Below, piece by piece: positions 1 through 9,638 of a DNA stretch of 64,000 bases. The translations under genes were made by a program, and so were the position numbers. Origin of the DNA: Tranzscheliella williamsii (Eukaryota; Basidiomycota; Ustilaginomycetes; Ustilaginales; Ustilaginaceae); assembly GCA_023212725.1 (NCBI GenBank), contig JALBYF010000028.1, forward strand, positions 124,001 through 188,000, given 5' to 3'. The number at the start of each line of letters is the position of its first letter. The first letter of the stretch is position 1. The notes under the pieces were generated by a model that was not told the origin of the DNA, did no database searches, and saw nothing but the letters and a program-made list of their open reading frames with translations.

Positions 1-1384
1 GCTTGCTGGGGCGAAGGGGCAGGCGGTTGCTTGGCTGTCCGTGCGGGCGGTCCAGATTGTGCGTGGGTGCGGCGCGGGGGGCGGCTCGGAAGTCATCGAG
101 TTTCTGCTTGAGCGATGGGTCCAGCACGCGGTCGCCCGGAAGCTGGTTGCCGAGCGTCAGCCAGCCGCGCTTGATGTTGTGCTTGCGCCCAAACAGCTCC
201 ACCTTGCGCCCGCCCGGGCAGAGCCTCTCGATGATGCCATACAGCTCATCCGGTTTGCGCGAGGTGTCTCTGACTTCGGAAACGATCACATCGGCGTTGA
301 TGCCGCTGTGGACCCACGAGGGAAGAGGCGGAGGAACACCAGCTGCATACGAGCCGATGTAGCTCTGCGAAGACCCCGATACAGGCATTGATGGCATGCG
401 CTTCAAAGTCGACGACCAAGCAATCTTGGCACCGACCAGGCAGTGCTCTTTGGTGTGGTTGAGGTGATGGCCCGTCCGCCCAGTCCGGATGAGGCGCTGC
501 GTTTGCCCCACTTTCACCCATATCAGCTCGTCGATCCTTGCGTAGCCCCAATGTGCCAGCAGCTCGCGGCCGAGCTCCATGGCTCGGCCGGTAGTCCACA
601 GAAAGATAAGGCCTTCGTCCTGCAGCAACGGAACGGGCATAGCGCGCATGTCGTCGTCACTCATAGTGCCATAGGGGAGGGACATGTGAATGTCCCACGG
701 CGGGTCGGCCAGGATGACGTCGAACTTGCCGAGCATGGAGAAGTCGAAGTCTTTAAGGTCGCAGTCGATCCACTGTGCTTCTTGCTGGTGCTTGGGCGAG
801 CCCGATCCGTTGTCGCGGATCCACGAGCTGAATTCCTGCTCGGCCAACGCACGGGAGGGATGGGTCAGCGCAATCTCCCTTGCCTCCTCGGAGTCGGCGG
901 CATAGGGCTGCGTGTGATCGAAAACCTCGAAGCTGAACGGCAGCTGCGGCGGGTCGATGTCCAGCTCAAAGTGGAGGTACTTGCAGGTCGAGGTGCGATG
1001 GCATGTGTTGAGATAGCTGCAGTGACCGTAAGACGGATCTGTCTGCGGATACAGGATGGGCTTGAAGTGAAGATCCTGGCAGGCTCTAGTTGGCTCAGCA
1101 GTCGACGCTGACGGCATACCGGCAGCAGCGCATTCTTGCCTCGTCAAGTAGAGGCAGAATTCTTGGTAGCGATTGTCGGTGCTCTTCATCAAATTCGTCA
1201 GTAGCCGTTGCTTGGCTGTCGGCGCTGACAGGAATGCGGACGTGATGCATTGGACAGCTGCATCTTCTGTCAACAGGTCCATGCTCCTTCTGGGAAGGTC
1301 GACCCTTATACTACCGGGTTGACAGTCGAAGTCGAGAAACGAGCAGTGCAGGCAGGTCCCCTGGATCAAATCGCCTTCTGGACC
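1..1384 (-). CDS. IME4: mRNA N6-adenosine methyltransferase (METTL3/IME4, MT-A70 family), partial
   Basis: Catalytic subunit that transfers methyl from SAM to adenosine N6 in mRNA. The minus-strand frame holds the catalytic DPPW motif (codons at 695-706), followed by DIHMSLPYGTMSDD, a WTTGRAMELGRE block, RTGRTGHHLNHTKEHCLVG, then TSRKPDELYGIIER and ELFGRKHNIKRGW with LGNQL near the left edge. Upstream lie two CCCH-type zinc-finger segments (QEFCLYLTRQEC, and CSYLNTC followed by CKYLHFELD, about 960-1180). All follow the METTL3 order. The C-terminus runs off base 1. The 5' end is unresolved: a well-formed intron (donor GTATGT at 1487, branch TCTAAC, acceptor TTTCAG ending at 1385) joins in phase to an exon starting at 1488, but that exon meets an in-frame stop near 1576-1578 before any ATG. 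The first internal ATG is at 1282. Relative to animal and plant enzymes there are about 35 extra residues between HCLVG and DVIVSEVR, either an insertion or an unspliced in-frame intron. Divergent from the gene starting at 1639. Confidence 0.9.
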
Positions 1385-1638
1385 CTGAAATGGGATTTAA
1401 GTACATGTTAGATTCGTTCATGAGTTGCTAGATCTGCTTGTAGAAGATCGCTATCGGGAAACACCCTTCTTCGAAAACCTAACATACGTCGCCCTCTTGA
1501 AAGAGGGTTCCGGCTCCGGCTAACGAGCAGGCACTAAGCGGACGACAGCCAACGGAGCCCGCTACCTCTCCGTTGCGCTGTATCTACTCCATCACTTCCT
1601 CCCTCTTGTTTGCACGTTGCCTTGGTGGTTTCATCGTC

Positions 1639-3630
1639 ATGCCGGTGCCAGACTCTGCGCAGAATCCCCTTGCGTATAACGCCAAGACGGCGGTTCCATC
1701 GGACGATATTTCTCTTTCACAGTCAATCTCCGCATCCGCATCCGACCTTAAACGTCCTGCGTCGGCCGCCTCTTCCATCGACGACAGCCAGACGCTATCT
1801 CGCACAAAGAATGCCAAGGTCCACTATGGCAGGGCCGCGCGTGCTTTCTTGCAGAAGGACCTTTTCACAGCGCTCATCGAAAGCCAGCGGGCTGTGGCCC
1901 TCTTGTCCGCTCCCGACGTCGGATCCAGCCTCACCTCATCCTCGCTTCTGTCCGAGCATGATACCGACATGGCCAAGGTGATCGAAAGGACAGCTATCCT
2001 GCGACTCACCGTATTCTCCCACGTCTACACCGATGCCAGGACCAAGGAAGGTATTTTGGACAGGCTAGCAGGGTCTCAAGAGGAACAGGCCGAAAGAATC
2101 CTTTTGCTTCTTTCCAAACAGCCCCAGAGCCTCGTCAGCCACCTCTGGTTCGAGGCGCTTCGCCTTTGCTCGCAAACGTCTGGAACATTCGATGCTCCAT
2201 CGCTCGATCCGACCCCAGAGACGATCCACTTGGCCGTCGACCTGCCTGCCTCTGTCGTATCCTCCGCCGTGCTGGCTGCGCTTCGGCTCGACTCGCTGGA
2301 CCGCTCTGCCCGGGTTGGCACTAACGCAGCGCGTCTCATCGCGGAATGGTACCTGGCGTCCTACTCTTCGGTCTTCAGTACCCGAGTCCCCACTGCCAAA
2401 GCGGTCGCAGCCTACGAGAAGATCGTCGGCCTCTACTCTCTGCACGTCCTGGGCACTCGACTCGGAGACTGGGAATACGCGCGAGAGTTTGTAGGCTACT
2501 CTAGCTTAGCAGATTCTGAGAAGTTCGGCTTACTGGAGCAGATCGACGAGGCGCAAGCTCATTTGCTTAGCCAGCCTGGCCGCGAACAGGAAGCGGCGGC
2601 GGCGGCTCGGAAAGCGTACGAGCAAGAGAAGGCCAAGAGAGCCGCTGAAGAAAAAGCAGCGAAAGCAGCCAAGGTTTCGAACAGCAGCAGCACAGCTACC
2701 AGCACCACGCCCACCAATAGAGCGCAGGACTTGGCCAAGGGGCTCGGCAGCTTCTTGACCGGCAAGAAAGATGCTCCGGAAGACACCCAGCAGGGGTCCA
2801 GCGCTCGAAGCAGCCATGGTGGGAAAACGCAGGCCGAGGTGGCTTCCTCGGGCTCGGACTCCGGGTCTGTCTCTGCTTCTGGGCCGGCAAGAAGTCCTTC
2901 GCCTGCCTACTTTTCTCCGAGTGCAGCTGGATCCGTTTCGCCGTCTTCCACGAGTCCATCGGCTTCGCCTGGCTCGACAAAGAGGGCAAGATCTTCCAAG
3001 AACGATGCTGTGAACGGCGCAGATGGCCGATCAACCTCAACCTCTGCCACTAGCAGCAGTAGCGGCAAAGCGGAGCGCAAAGGTGCTCGACGCACATCCT
3101 CATCTAGATCGCTTGACGTCGACGGCAATGAGAGCAGTACTTCGGCGGCATCCACTGCCAGCGCGCGTGCTCAAGCCCGCGGCGAAAGTGCAGACAAGGA
3201 CGACACTTCGTACGCTGCTACGCGTGCCCACCTCTCTCGCTACACCCAGAGGGAACATGCCAGCAGTGGCAGCTCGAAGTCGCGGTCAGGTGCACATCGC
3301 CCGCCCAGCCCCGGCTCGCGAGCGGTCTCAAATCCGTCCTGGTTGACCACCGTCCGATCTCTGTTTGACTTTGGCAGCAGCCAGTCGAGGAGCTATCTGA
3401 TGTCGAGCATCGTATTGCTCTTCGTCCTCTATCGAGTCGTGCGACGGCCTGCCGCTCGTCAGAGCAAGCCTGGCCCACCTTCAACGACACCACCGGTGAG
3501 CCAGAGGAGCTCCGCAGCAAGAGAGGTTCGGAACAAACTGGTCGGCCGGAGCCACAGCGCAGGAGGAAACCTAGGGATTGCATGGCTGCTCATCGTATGG
3601 CGCAAGGTGATGGACACCATCAGAATGTAA
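1639..3630 (+). CDS. tail-anchored membrane protein, PEX26-like peroxin candidate
   Basis: About 663 residues from the ATG at 1639; the frame is open further upstream but has no earlier ATG. The N-terminal third is helical and repeat-like (AFLQKDLFTALIESQRAVALL, then LYSLHVLGTRLGDWEYAREFVGYSSL), which resembles the helical domain of fungal PEX26, the membrane anchor that recruits the Pex1/Pex6 AAA ATPases to peroxisomes. A charged Ala/Lys/Glu stretch and a long Ser-rich disordered region follow. One hydrophobic segment (YLMSSIVLLFVLYRVV, near residues 588-603) comes next, with Arg residues after it, as in a tail anchor, though about 60 residues trail it. A GTAAGT donor overlaps the stop at 3627, so the last codons may be altered by splicing: candidate acceptors at 3664 and 3801 would add only a few residues. 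The family call rests on remembered motif patterns and is moderate. Confidence 0.5.
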   Translation: MPVPDSAQNPLAYNAKTAVPSDDISLSQSISASASDLKRPASAASSIDDSQTLSRTKNAKVHYGRAARAFLQKDLFTALIESQRAVALLSAPDVGSSLTSSSLLSEHDTDMAKVIERTAILRLTVFSHVYTDARTKEGILDRLAGSQEEQAERILLLLSKQPQSLVSHLWFEALRLCSQTSGTFDAPSLDPTPETIHLAVDLPASVVSSAVLAALRLDSLDRSARVGTNAARLIAEWYLASYSSVFSTRVPTAKAVAAYEKIVGLYSLHVLGTRLGDWEYAREFVGYSSLADSEKFGLLEQIDEAQAHLLSQPGREQEAAAAARKAYEQEKAKRAAEEKAAKAAKVSNSSSTATSTTPTNRAQDLAKGLGSFLTGKKDAPEDTQQGSSARSSHGGKTQAEVASSGSDSGSVSASGPARSPSPAYFSPSAAGSVSPSSTSPSASPGSTKRARSSKNDAVNGADGRSTSTSATSSSSGKAERKGARRTSSSRSLDVDGNESSTSAASTASARAQARGESADKDDTSYAATRAHLSRYTQREHASSGSSKSRSGAHRPPSPGSRAVSNPSWLTTVRSLFDFGSSQSRSYLMSSIVLLFVLYRVVRRPAARQSKPGPPSTTPPVSQRSSAAREVRNKLVGRSHSAGGNLGIAWLLIVWRKVMDTIRM

Positions 3631-3753
3631 GTGCGCCCCCGTTGTCCCTCCTGCTGTCTTCCAGATCCGGTCATTGACACATCTGAGGACCCGATCGCCT
3701 ATCACGCAACTCCGTGGCGCGGCACAGGGGCACACAGGTGACCTACCTATAGG

Positions 3754-3784
3754 CCCCGCATATCACACTAACCCCGCATATCAC
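3754..3784. repeat. two-copy direct repeat CCCCGCATATCAC
   Basis: Two identical 13-base copies at 3754-3766 and 3772-3784, period 18. The spacer contains CTAA, so the first copy could also supply a branch site for an alternative 3' splice of the upstream gene (acceptor TTGTAG ending at 3801). Confidence 0.8.
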
Positions 3785-4014
3785 TTTACTGATAATTGTA
3801 GTGGTGTTAGAGTCTTCCCCCATCAACACGCACAGAACTATAATGATCATTAAATCGACTTAATGACTTCTGTCGGAGAGAGGTACGGATCATGACTTTG
3901 GAGCTAGCGCCCGCTTGGTTTGCTCGCTCCTCCGTCCAGCCTGCCAGCTGGATCCGGTCGAGCTCACGATCGGCATCCTGCACCGGCATGAATTCACTCC
4001 GCCATTGTAGCTCC

Positions 4015-4068
4015 GAAGCCTCGGCGCAGGCTTAGCGTCTTTGAAGCCTCGGCTCAGGCTTAGCGTCT
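4015..4068. repeat. two-copy 26-base direct repeat
   Basis: Copies at 4015-4040 and 4043-4068 differ at a single base (G to T in the middle). Both contain GAAGCCTCGG and CAGGCTTAGCGTCT. The copies lie about 670 bases upstream of the lipase start and could be a duplicated protein-binding site or a recent local duplication. Confidence 0.85.
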
Positions 4069-4727
4069 CTAGCAGCATGCATCTGTACAATTCCCTTGCA
4101 TCCTTTCCGAATTAGCAAATACGGCGGCGCTGTCATTGTCAATCGTTCCTGGGTCTTTGACGTTTCACATATGTTCGCTTCTTGCTCGCTACCTAGCTCG
4201 GCCGTCAGTTCCGGCCTTGTTCCTTTGGAACAGAGACAAACATATGTCTGCCAAGGGAACAGCGCCGTGGGTCCCAGGTGTGACCCTGCCTATTGCCGTC
4301 GGGAACACTGTGGCTGGATCAGCCTACCTCTTTGGCGCTCGCTTGCACTGCGCCGTACACCGATTATTGCATTGCACGACAACCTCGTCCAAGAAGATAC
4401 GCCCCCGTTCTCCATCGTCGCCCTCCATTCGCGGGATGAAGTACATAATCTCGCCATCACCATGGGCGAAAGTGCTTCCCCGCATTCCTTTAAAGCTACC
4501 CCTCCTCCTCCCCCTTCTCCCCTTTTCGTCTTCATCGTACCTCCGCCCCGCTCCTTCTTACTCGCCCTCCTCTCCCTCTTCGCTGCGTCTAGCTCCTAGC
4601 GCAGTCGCTCCCCCCTGGTCTTTCCGCTGCGCCTTGGTTGCCTTCTGAGTAGCTCGTCTTCACCATTTCATCCTTCCTGTGCGACCCTTGATTCCCTTCT
4701 TTATCGCTCCTTACGCCGCTCTTTGTC

Positions 4728-6080
4728 ATGCGGGTCTCGCTATCTCTTGTTGCTGTGCTGATTGGCACCGTCATCGCCGTTCCGTTTGAGAGGCGCGCGG
4801 CGCTGCCGGATCCGAATGACGACGCCTTCTACACGGCACCCTCGGGGCTGAGCGCTTTTTCGAACGGCCAGGTGATCCGCTCGCGAAAAGTTTCCACTGA
4901 CGTCGGCACCAACAACAACGCTGACTCGTTCCAGGTGCTCTACCGTACTACCAACACGCAGAACGAGGCGTCGGCGACGGTCGCGACCCTCTGGGTGCCG
5001 GCCAAGCCTGTCTCGCCGGCCAAAATCTTTTCCTACCAGACTTACGAGGACTCTACTCAGCTCGACTGTGCTCCTTCGTACAGCTTCCTTACCGGGAGCG
5101 ACTCGCCCAACGAGGTGACCGCTTCGCTGGATGCGCCCACCATCCTCGGCTGGGCTCTGCAGCAGGGCTTCTACGTCGTTGCGGCCGATCACGAGGGTCC
5201 GCGGTCCGCGTTCATCGCCGGCTACGAAGAGGGTTATGCCATCCTGGATGGTATTCGCGCGCTGACATCGTATGCGAATCTGCCCGCGGACTCGGCCGTC
5301 GGCTTCTACGGCTACTCTGGTGGCGCTCATGCCACCGCCTGGGCCACTTCGCTCGCCGGTTCTTACGCGCCTGAAATCAACATCATCGGTGCCGCGCACG
5401 GCGGGCTTCCAGCGTCGACACGCGGCACGTTCCAGTTCCTCAACAACGGCCTCCTGTCTGGCTTTGCCGTCGCCGGCTTGTCCGGCCTCGCTCTTGCGTA
5501 TCCGGAGTTCGAAGCGTACGTCGACGCGCGCTTCACCGACAAGGGACGCGAGACGTTCGCCCAGGTCAGGTCGCGCGGCTTCTGCCTGGAGAGCGTCGTG
5601 CTCAACAACAACTTCATCGACGTGGTCTCGTTGACCAACGACACGGAGTTGCTTACCCAACCTACGATCGCCGCGGTGTTGAACAAGGAGTCTCTGCTGC
5701 AGTCCGAGGCGTCGTGGGAGGTGCCTGTGCCCAAGTTCCCGCGATACCTCTGGCACGCTGCGCTCGACGAGATTGTCCCGTTGGCTGACGAGAGCAACTA
5801 CGTCAAGGAGCAGTGCGCCAAGGGTGCCGACATTAGCTACAACATCATCCCCCTCGTGGGCCACTTTGGCGCCGAACTGGTCGGCCTGATGCCCGGCCTC
5901 CTCTTCCTCTCCCAGGCGTACGAGGGAACCACGCCCAAGGTCACCTGCGGCACCACCTATCCCGATTCCTTCAGCCCGAACAGCACCAAGGCCGATCAAG
6001 TCATGGGCAAGAACCTCGCCGACCAAATCCGTGCCCTCAACGGCAAAAAGGACCCTACCGGCCGCACCATCCACATCTGA
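4728..6080 (+). CDS. secreted lipase, Candida antarctica lipase A (CalA) type
   Basis: A 450-residue triacylglycerol lipase/esterase of the fungal LIP family. Residues 1-17 form a signal peptide, followed by a short propeptide ending in ERR; the mature chain probably starts at Ala24 (AALPDPNDD), matching the CalA mature N-terminus. The nucleophile Ser197 sits in GYSGG; Asp347 (DEIVP) and His379 (VGHFG) complete the triad. Cysteine blocks (LDCAPSYS, FCLE, EQCAKG, VTCGT) are in CalA positions, and the NDT and NST sequons suggest glycosylation. It is full length and intronless. Similarity to CalA is extensive but clearly below identity, so this is an orthologue from another smut genus. Its stop codon lies inside a 28-base tandem repeat. 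Confidence 0.95.
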   Translation: MRVSLSLVAVLIGTVIAVPFERRAALPDPNDDAFYTAPSGLSAFSNGQVIRSRKVSTDVGTNNNADSFQVLYRTTNTQNEASATVATLWVPAKPVSPAKIFSYQTYEDSTQLDCAPSYSFLTGSDSPNEVTASLDAPTILGWALQQGFYVVAADHEGPRSAFIAGYEEGYAILDGIRALTSYANLPADSAVGFYGYSGGAHATAWATSLAGSYAPEINIIGAAHGGLPASTRGTFQFLNNGLLSGFAVAGLSGLALAYPEFEAYVDARFTDKGRETFAQVRSRGFCLESVVLNNNFIDVVSLTNDTELLTQPTIAAVLNKESLLQSEASWEVPVPKFPRYLWHAALDEIVPLADESNYVKEQCAKGADISYNIIPLVGHFGAELVGLMPGLLFLSQAYEGTTPKVTCGTTYPDSFSPNSTKADQVMGKNLADQIRALNGKKDPTGRTIHI

Positions 6081-6148
6081 CCTCCCCTTTCCCACCATCC
6101 ACATCTGACCTTCCCTTCCCCACCATCCACGTCTGACCTCCCGCTCCC
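6065..6148 (+). repeat. 28-base tandem repeat (three copies) spanning the lipase stop codon
   Basis: Copies begin at 6065, 6093 and 6121 with an exact 28-base period. Each starts CACCATCCAC(A/G)TCTGACCT and continues with a C/T-rich half. The first copy encodes the last residues (TIHI) and stop of the lipase; the other two lie in the 3' UTR. Because 28 is not a multiple of three, expansion would not extend the reading frame regularly. Confidence 0.9.
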
Positions 6149-8111
6149 GCTCCCCCTTCGCCTTCGCCTTCGCATTGCCGCGCCCACCCGCGCCGTCGCT
6201 TTTCTACCCCCTGGCCCCCTTACTGGAAATGGATCCCCTCCCCTTGCCCTCCAATGGAAATGGAATCCGTACTCCCTGTCTCCCTCACTGGAACTGCAAT
6301 CTTTGTCTTCTTCGTCTCGGTATTCGAGCTTTCTGGGATTCGTCGGCTGCGTTGAAGGTGTGCTTCGGCATGGGCCGGGCCGTGTGAGGCGGGAAGGGCG
6401 GTGTATGTTAGATCCGCAGTTATTCTCATTTGTTAGATCGTTCGTCCACCGTGCATGTGGCTGCGTGATGGGGGATTCAGGACTCCCACGTTAACCATTT
6501 TGCATGACGCTGGAGACGAAGAACCGCCGCTAGCTAAACGTTGCTACCTGTAGTCATGAGTGACTAACACTTGTTGTGCAGGAGTGTTTCACTACGGCAG
6601 CGTTACAGTCACAGTGTGAGTAGTTGTGGTATGGAGGGTACTGGTATGGAGGGAACGACGCTGGCTGGCGACCACGCTGCACGGCATGGGCAGAGGCTGC
6701 GTCAGGACCGGCACGAACGGAGAGGGGAGCTGCGCAATGCAAGCGCGCCTTTTTTTAGACCGAGCCATCTTTGCTGGAGGGCGGCTGCGCTGCAGGAAGG
6801 CCAGCAAGGACAGCTCGCTGGCGGCGCTGCGTCGCGTTCCGCTCGGCATGGCCCGCCTCGTGCACCAGCCGCTTCTCTGCACTATCGCCCCGTTCGCAGC
6901 GTGGACTCAGAATCATGCAGTCGTCGCGTCCTCCTGCACCACGCACATCCGACCCTTACCGCGTGTAAAGTGCCCACTTGTATCTCGAATTCCAAACACA
7001 ACACCAGACGTGCTGCGAAGAGTGTGTCTACGTAGCCGCCAGCCAAAGCCTGCCACATTTCAAATCGTCTCGCCTTCCTCGTGCATTTCTCCTTCCTTCG
7101 GCATCGCCTTGTTTTCGCCCCTTCCAGTGTGAGTGGCTCGGGAAACACGTTTAAGCAGGAGCGGTGTGCGTAGAAACGCGTTTGCACATGTAGTTAAATG
7201 CTAGTCAACATCAATAGTAAGGATGGATGTGAATAGAAAGTGAAGCCGAGCATCCTCTTGAATATGCAGAGCGGACAGCTGGCAAAGGCAGGACAGGACG
7301 ATCATGCAATGCACTCCGGCAACGCAACCCAACGCGACCCAACGCAACTCAAGCCGAAGTTTCCAACTGGGCCAGCGCTCTTCCAGCACGCTTAACACAT
7401 GAGCTATCCACGCTCACACTCTTTCTCACTCTCACATTCACATCCACGCTCACCATCACAGCTTGCCTCACAATAACATTTAGGCTCGCACTCCTCCCAC
7501 TGTTAACCCACTTGGACTTCTCGACCGACAGCTAGCGCGCGATCCGTCTGCTGATCAACAGCTCTCAACCGCCATCGCTCGTCGTCTTCGTCTTCGTCCG
7601 TCTTTCCTCTTCTACCTTCCATCTCCACATCTTGCTGTCGACACTTTCTCGCCTCTAACACGCTTTGCTCGCCATCTGGTTGACATCCATCTCTTCGTCA
7701 TCTGCCCTCTCCTCTTCCTTGTCCTTGTCGATACCTCTTCCAAGCCGGCTCCGGCTCTGATTGTCGGCATCCCTTGCTTCCCTTCCGTCCTACGATCCTC
7801 TGGTATGGTATCGCGTTCTCTTTCTTTGTGACCGCCTCGACCGTGCAATTGCCTCAGCTCAGTCCGCCTTGTCCCTCAGCATCCATCTTGTCCCTCAGCA
7901 TCATCGCTGCCCGCAGCTGGGTCTGACGAGTACGCATCTTTCGGCCTTTTCTCACCTGCTCTGTCCCGTACGTCAAACCAACTGTGCCAGTGTAGCCATC
8001 AGAGATACGCCTCTCTTCAATGCTCTCCCACGCATTCTGACCCATCGCTCTTCCGAACAAGATCCACACTTTGACCACCGGCGGCGTCGAGGCCCTGCTG
8101 TGTCGTACAAC
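6081..8111 (+). other. intergenic region and long pyrimidine-rich leader
   Basis: No supported gene in about 2 kb. It begins with the lipase 3' UTR repeats. From about 7400 to 7760 it is strongly CT-rich (clusters of CTTC, CGTCTTCGTC and CACTCTCAC), typical of a smut promoter or 5' UTR. The frame that opens before 8112 has no ATG until 8112. An AACGCAACCCAACGC-type short repeat lies at about 7320-7350. Confidence 0.5.
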
Positions 8112-9638
8112 ATGGCGATACAACAGGTTTTACCAAAGCGCTTTGCCAAGCACATTGTACGCAGTGCGCACGCCGCTGCCTCTGATGCCACCGGCTCTCT
8201 TCACAACCGAGTCACACGCTCCCTTGCCACGCAACCGGAATCCACTACCGTCAATTCCAATTCCACCCAAACAGCTGGCTTTGATCTCCTGACCGTGGCC
8301 TACATCCTTGGCGGTCTTCTCGGCCTCTTTTTCATTTTCGTCTTGATAGGCATCACATGCAAGTATGCCAACCGTCCGAGATCGGAAACACGTCGCCAAT
8401 TCCATTCCAAACCCATGTACCAGCCCTCTGCTGCGGGCTATGGCTCCGCAGCCCCTCCCACCCCTCTTCTTCAGTCGTCTCACGATGTTTCCAGCCCCAG
8501 CGTTGGCTTGCTTGATACCGCCCAGCCCATGGGCCGAGGTGGCCGCTTCGATCAAGCCGACAATTCTATGGGCAGTTCCAACAGTGCCGACGACTACCGA
8601 GGTCGCGGCCATGCCAGGGGTTCTAGCTCAGGTATTGATCTTCCGGGTCCTGCTGCTGCTTTCAGGCGCAACGTCAGCGGCTCTCATCCGCCACTCAGCG
8701 CAGACAACACCTTCGACGACCCGTCCGCCACCACACCTTTTATCCGTCCAGGAGCCCCTGATGGCTCTGGCTTCACCCCTGGACAGATCTTTGACCACAG
8801 CGCAGGTAACGGCGGCGCTCCAGGTGCATTAGGCTTCCCTCCTTCCAATCTCAATCCTCGTCTCAGTAGCCTCGGCCCGCCCTCACAGCGCCCCATCGGT
8901 CGCGGACCACCGCCATCGACCAACAGGACCCGGCCCGGTCGATATGCCCAAGGTTCTGATACGGATGCACGCAAAAGCAGAATCGACAGCGTCGGTGCTG
9001 GCACTTATCGCAAATCCATGTATCTCAACGACGACAACACATCGGTCGATGGCTCCCACAGTAGGCGCATGCGGTCTAGCCAGGAGCAGCAGCAGGCACA
9101 GGGGCTGCGACGCGTCGAGAGCATTGGCAAAGGTGATCCGCGCCGCACAAGCCGATATCAAGGCGGGCGATCGGGCCGCTTACCTGCTTCCGACCAGGAC
9201 AGCGGCGCTGCTTCGGCGGCGTATAGAGATGGATTGCCATCCGACCTGATTGATCGAGACAATCTTTTATCTGCCCGAGCGGAGGGATGGGGCGGCGGCC
9301 GTCGTTCGCCTGGCTATACCGACCGCCATTCGTCCCGCAGTAGAGGGCCGCTGGGTCCACTCGGTCCTGCCAACCCCGGCATGCCGTACGACCCGTATGA
9401 TCGGCGGCAGCAGCAGCACCCGGAGATGCCAAGATATCACCCACAAGGCTCAGCAGCGCGCCCGGCGTATGGAGCTGGGTTTGGCGCACCAGTGCCCAGA
9501 TCAGGCGGGCCTCCCATGTCTTCAGCCTATCCATCCTCAGCCAGCGGCGGAGGAGCACGCAGGCACAACTACGCCGGCGGGCGACCCATGCCAACAGTCG
9601 AAGGCGTTGGCAGCGGATCAGGTCGACAGATCTTGTAG
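8112..9638 (+). CDS. single-pass membrane protein with long disordered cytosolic tail, unidentified
   Basis: Not recognised. 508 residues from the first ATG at 8112 (ATGGCGATACAACAG). A Ser/Thr/Asn-rich N-terminal segment precedes one strong transmembrane helix (about residues 59-82, VAYILGGLLGLFFIFVLIG). A basic juxtamembrane stretch (KYANRPRSETRR) follows, giving an N-out/C-in orientation by the positive-inside rule. The rest is low-complexity, rich in Ser, Pro, Gly, Arg and Gln, with no visible domain. The shape recalls small fungal plasma-membrane sensors of Mid2/Wsc type, but the ectodomain is too short for a confident call and lacks a clear signal peptide. The third-position C bias of the frame supports it being real. 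Confidence 0.75.
   Translation: MAIQQVLPKRFAKHIVRSAHAAASDATGSLHNRVTRSLATQPESTTVNSNSTQTAGFDLLTVAYILGGLLGLFFIFVLIGITCKYANRPRSETRRQFHSKPMYQPSAAGYGSAAPPTPLLQSSHDVSSPSVGLLDTAQPMGRGGRFDQADNSMGSSNSADDYRGRGHARGSSSGIDLPGPAAAFRRNVSGSHPPLSADNTFDDPSATTPFIRPGAPDGSGFTPGQIFDHSAGNGGAPGALGFPPSNLNPRLSSLGPPSQRPIGRGPPPSTNRTRPGRYAQGSDTDARKSRIDSVGAGTYRKSMYLNDDNTSVDGSHSRRMRSSQEQQQAQGLRRVESIGKGDPRRTSRYQGGRSGRLPASDQDSGAASAAYRDGLPSDLIDRDNLLSARAEGWGGGRRSPGYTDRHSSRSRGPLGPLGPANPGMPYDPYDRRQQQHPEMPRYHPQGSAARPAYGAGFGAPVPRSGGPPMSSAYPSSASGGGARRHNYAGGRPMPTVEGVGSGSGRQIL

Larger units (their letters stand above)
3631..4727 (+). other. intergenic region with two short direct repeats
   Basis: No supported gene. It holds two copies of CCCCGCATATCAC 18 bases apart (3754-3784) and two 26-base copies of a GAAGCCTCGG... 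element 28 bases apart (4015-4068). The last 250 bases before the lipase start are pyrimidine-rich with a CTTTAAAG TATA-like element near 4489, which suits a core promoter. Open frames here lack codon bias and homology. Confidence 0.6.

Noticed and set aside
4740..6104. A 454-residue open frame antisense to the whole lipase gene
   Set aside because: It mirrors the sense codons; strong third-position C bias removes stops on the opposite strand. Its translation is low-complexity Arg/Gly/Val-rich with no family motif.
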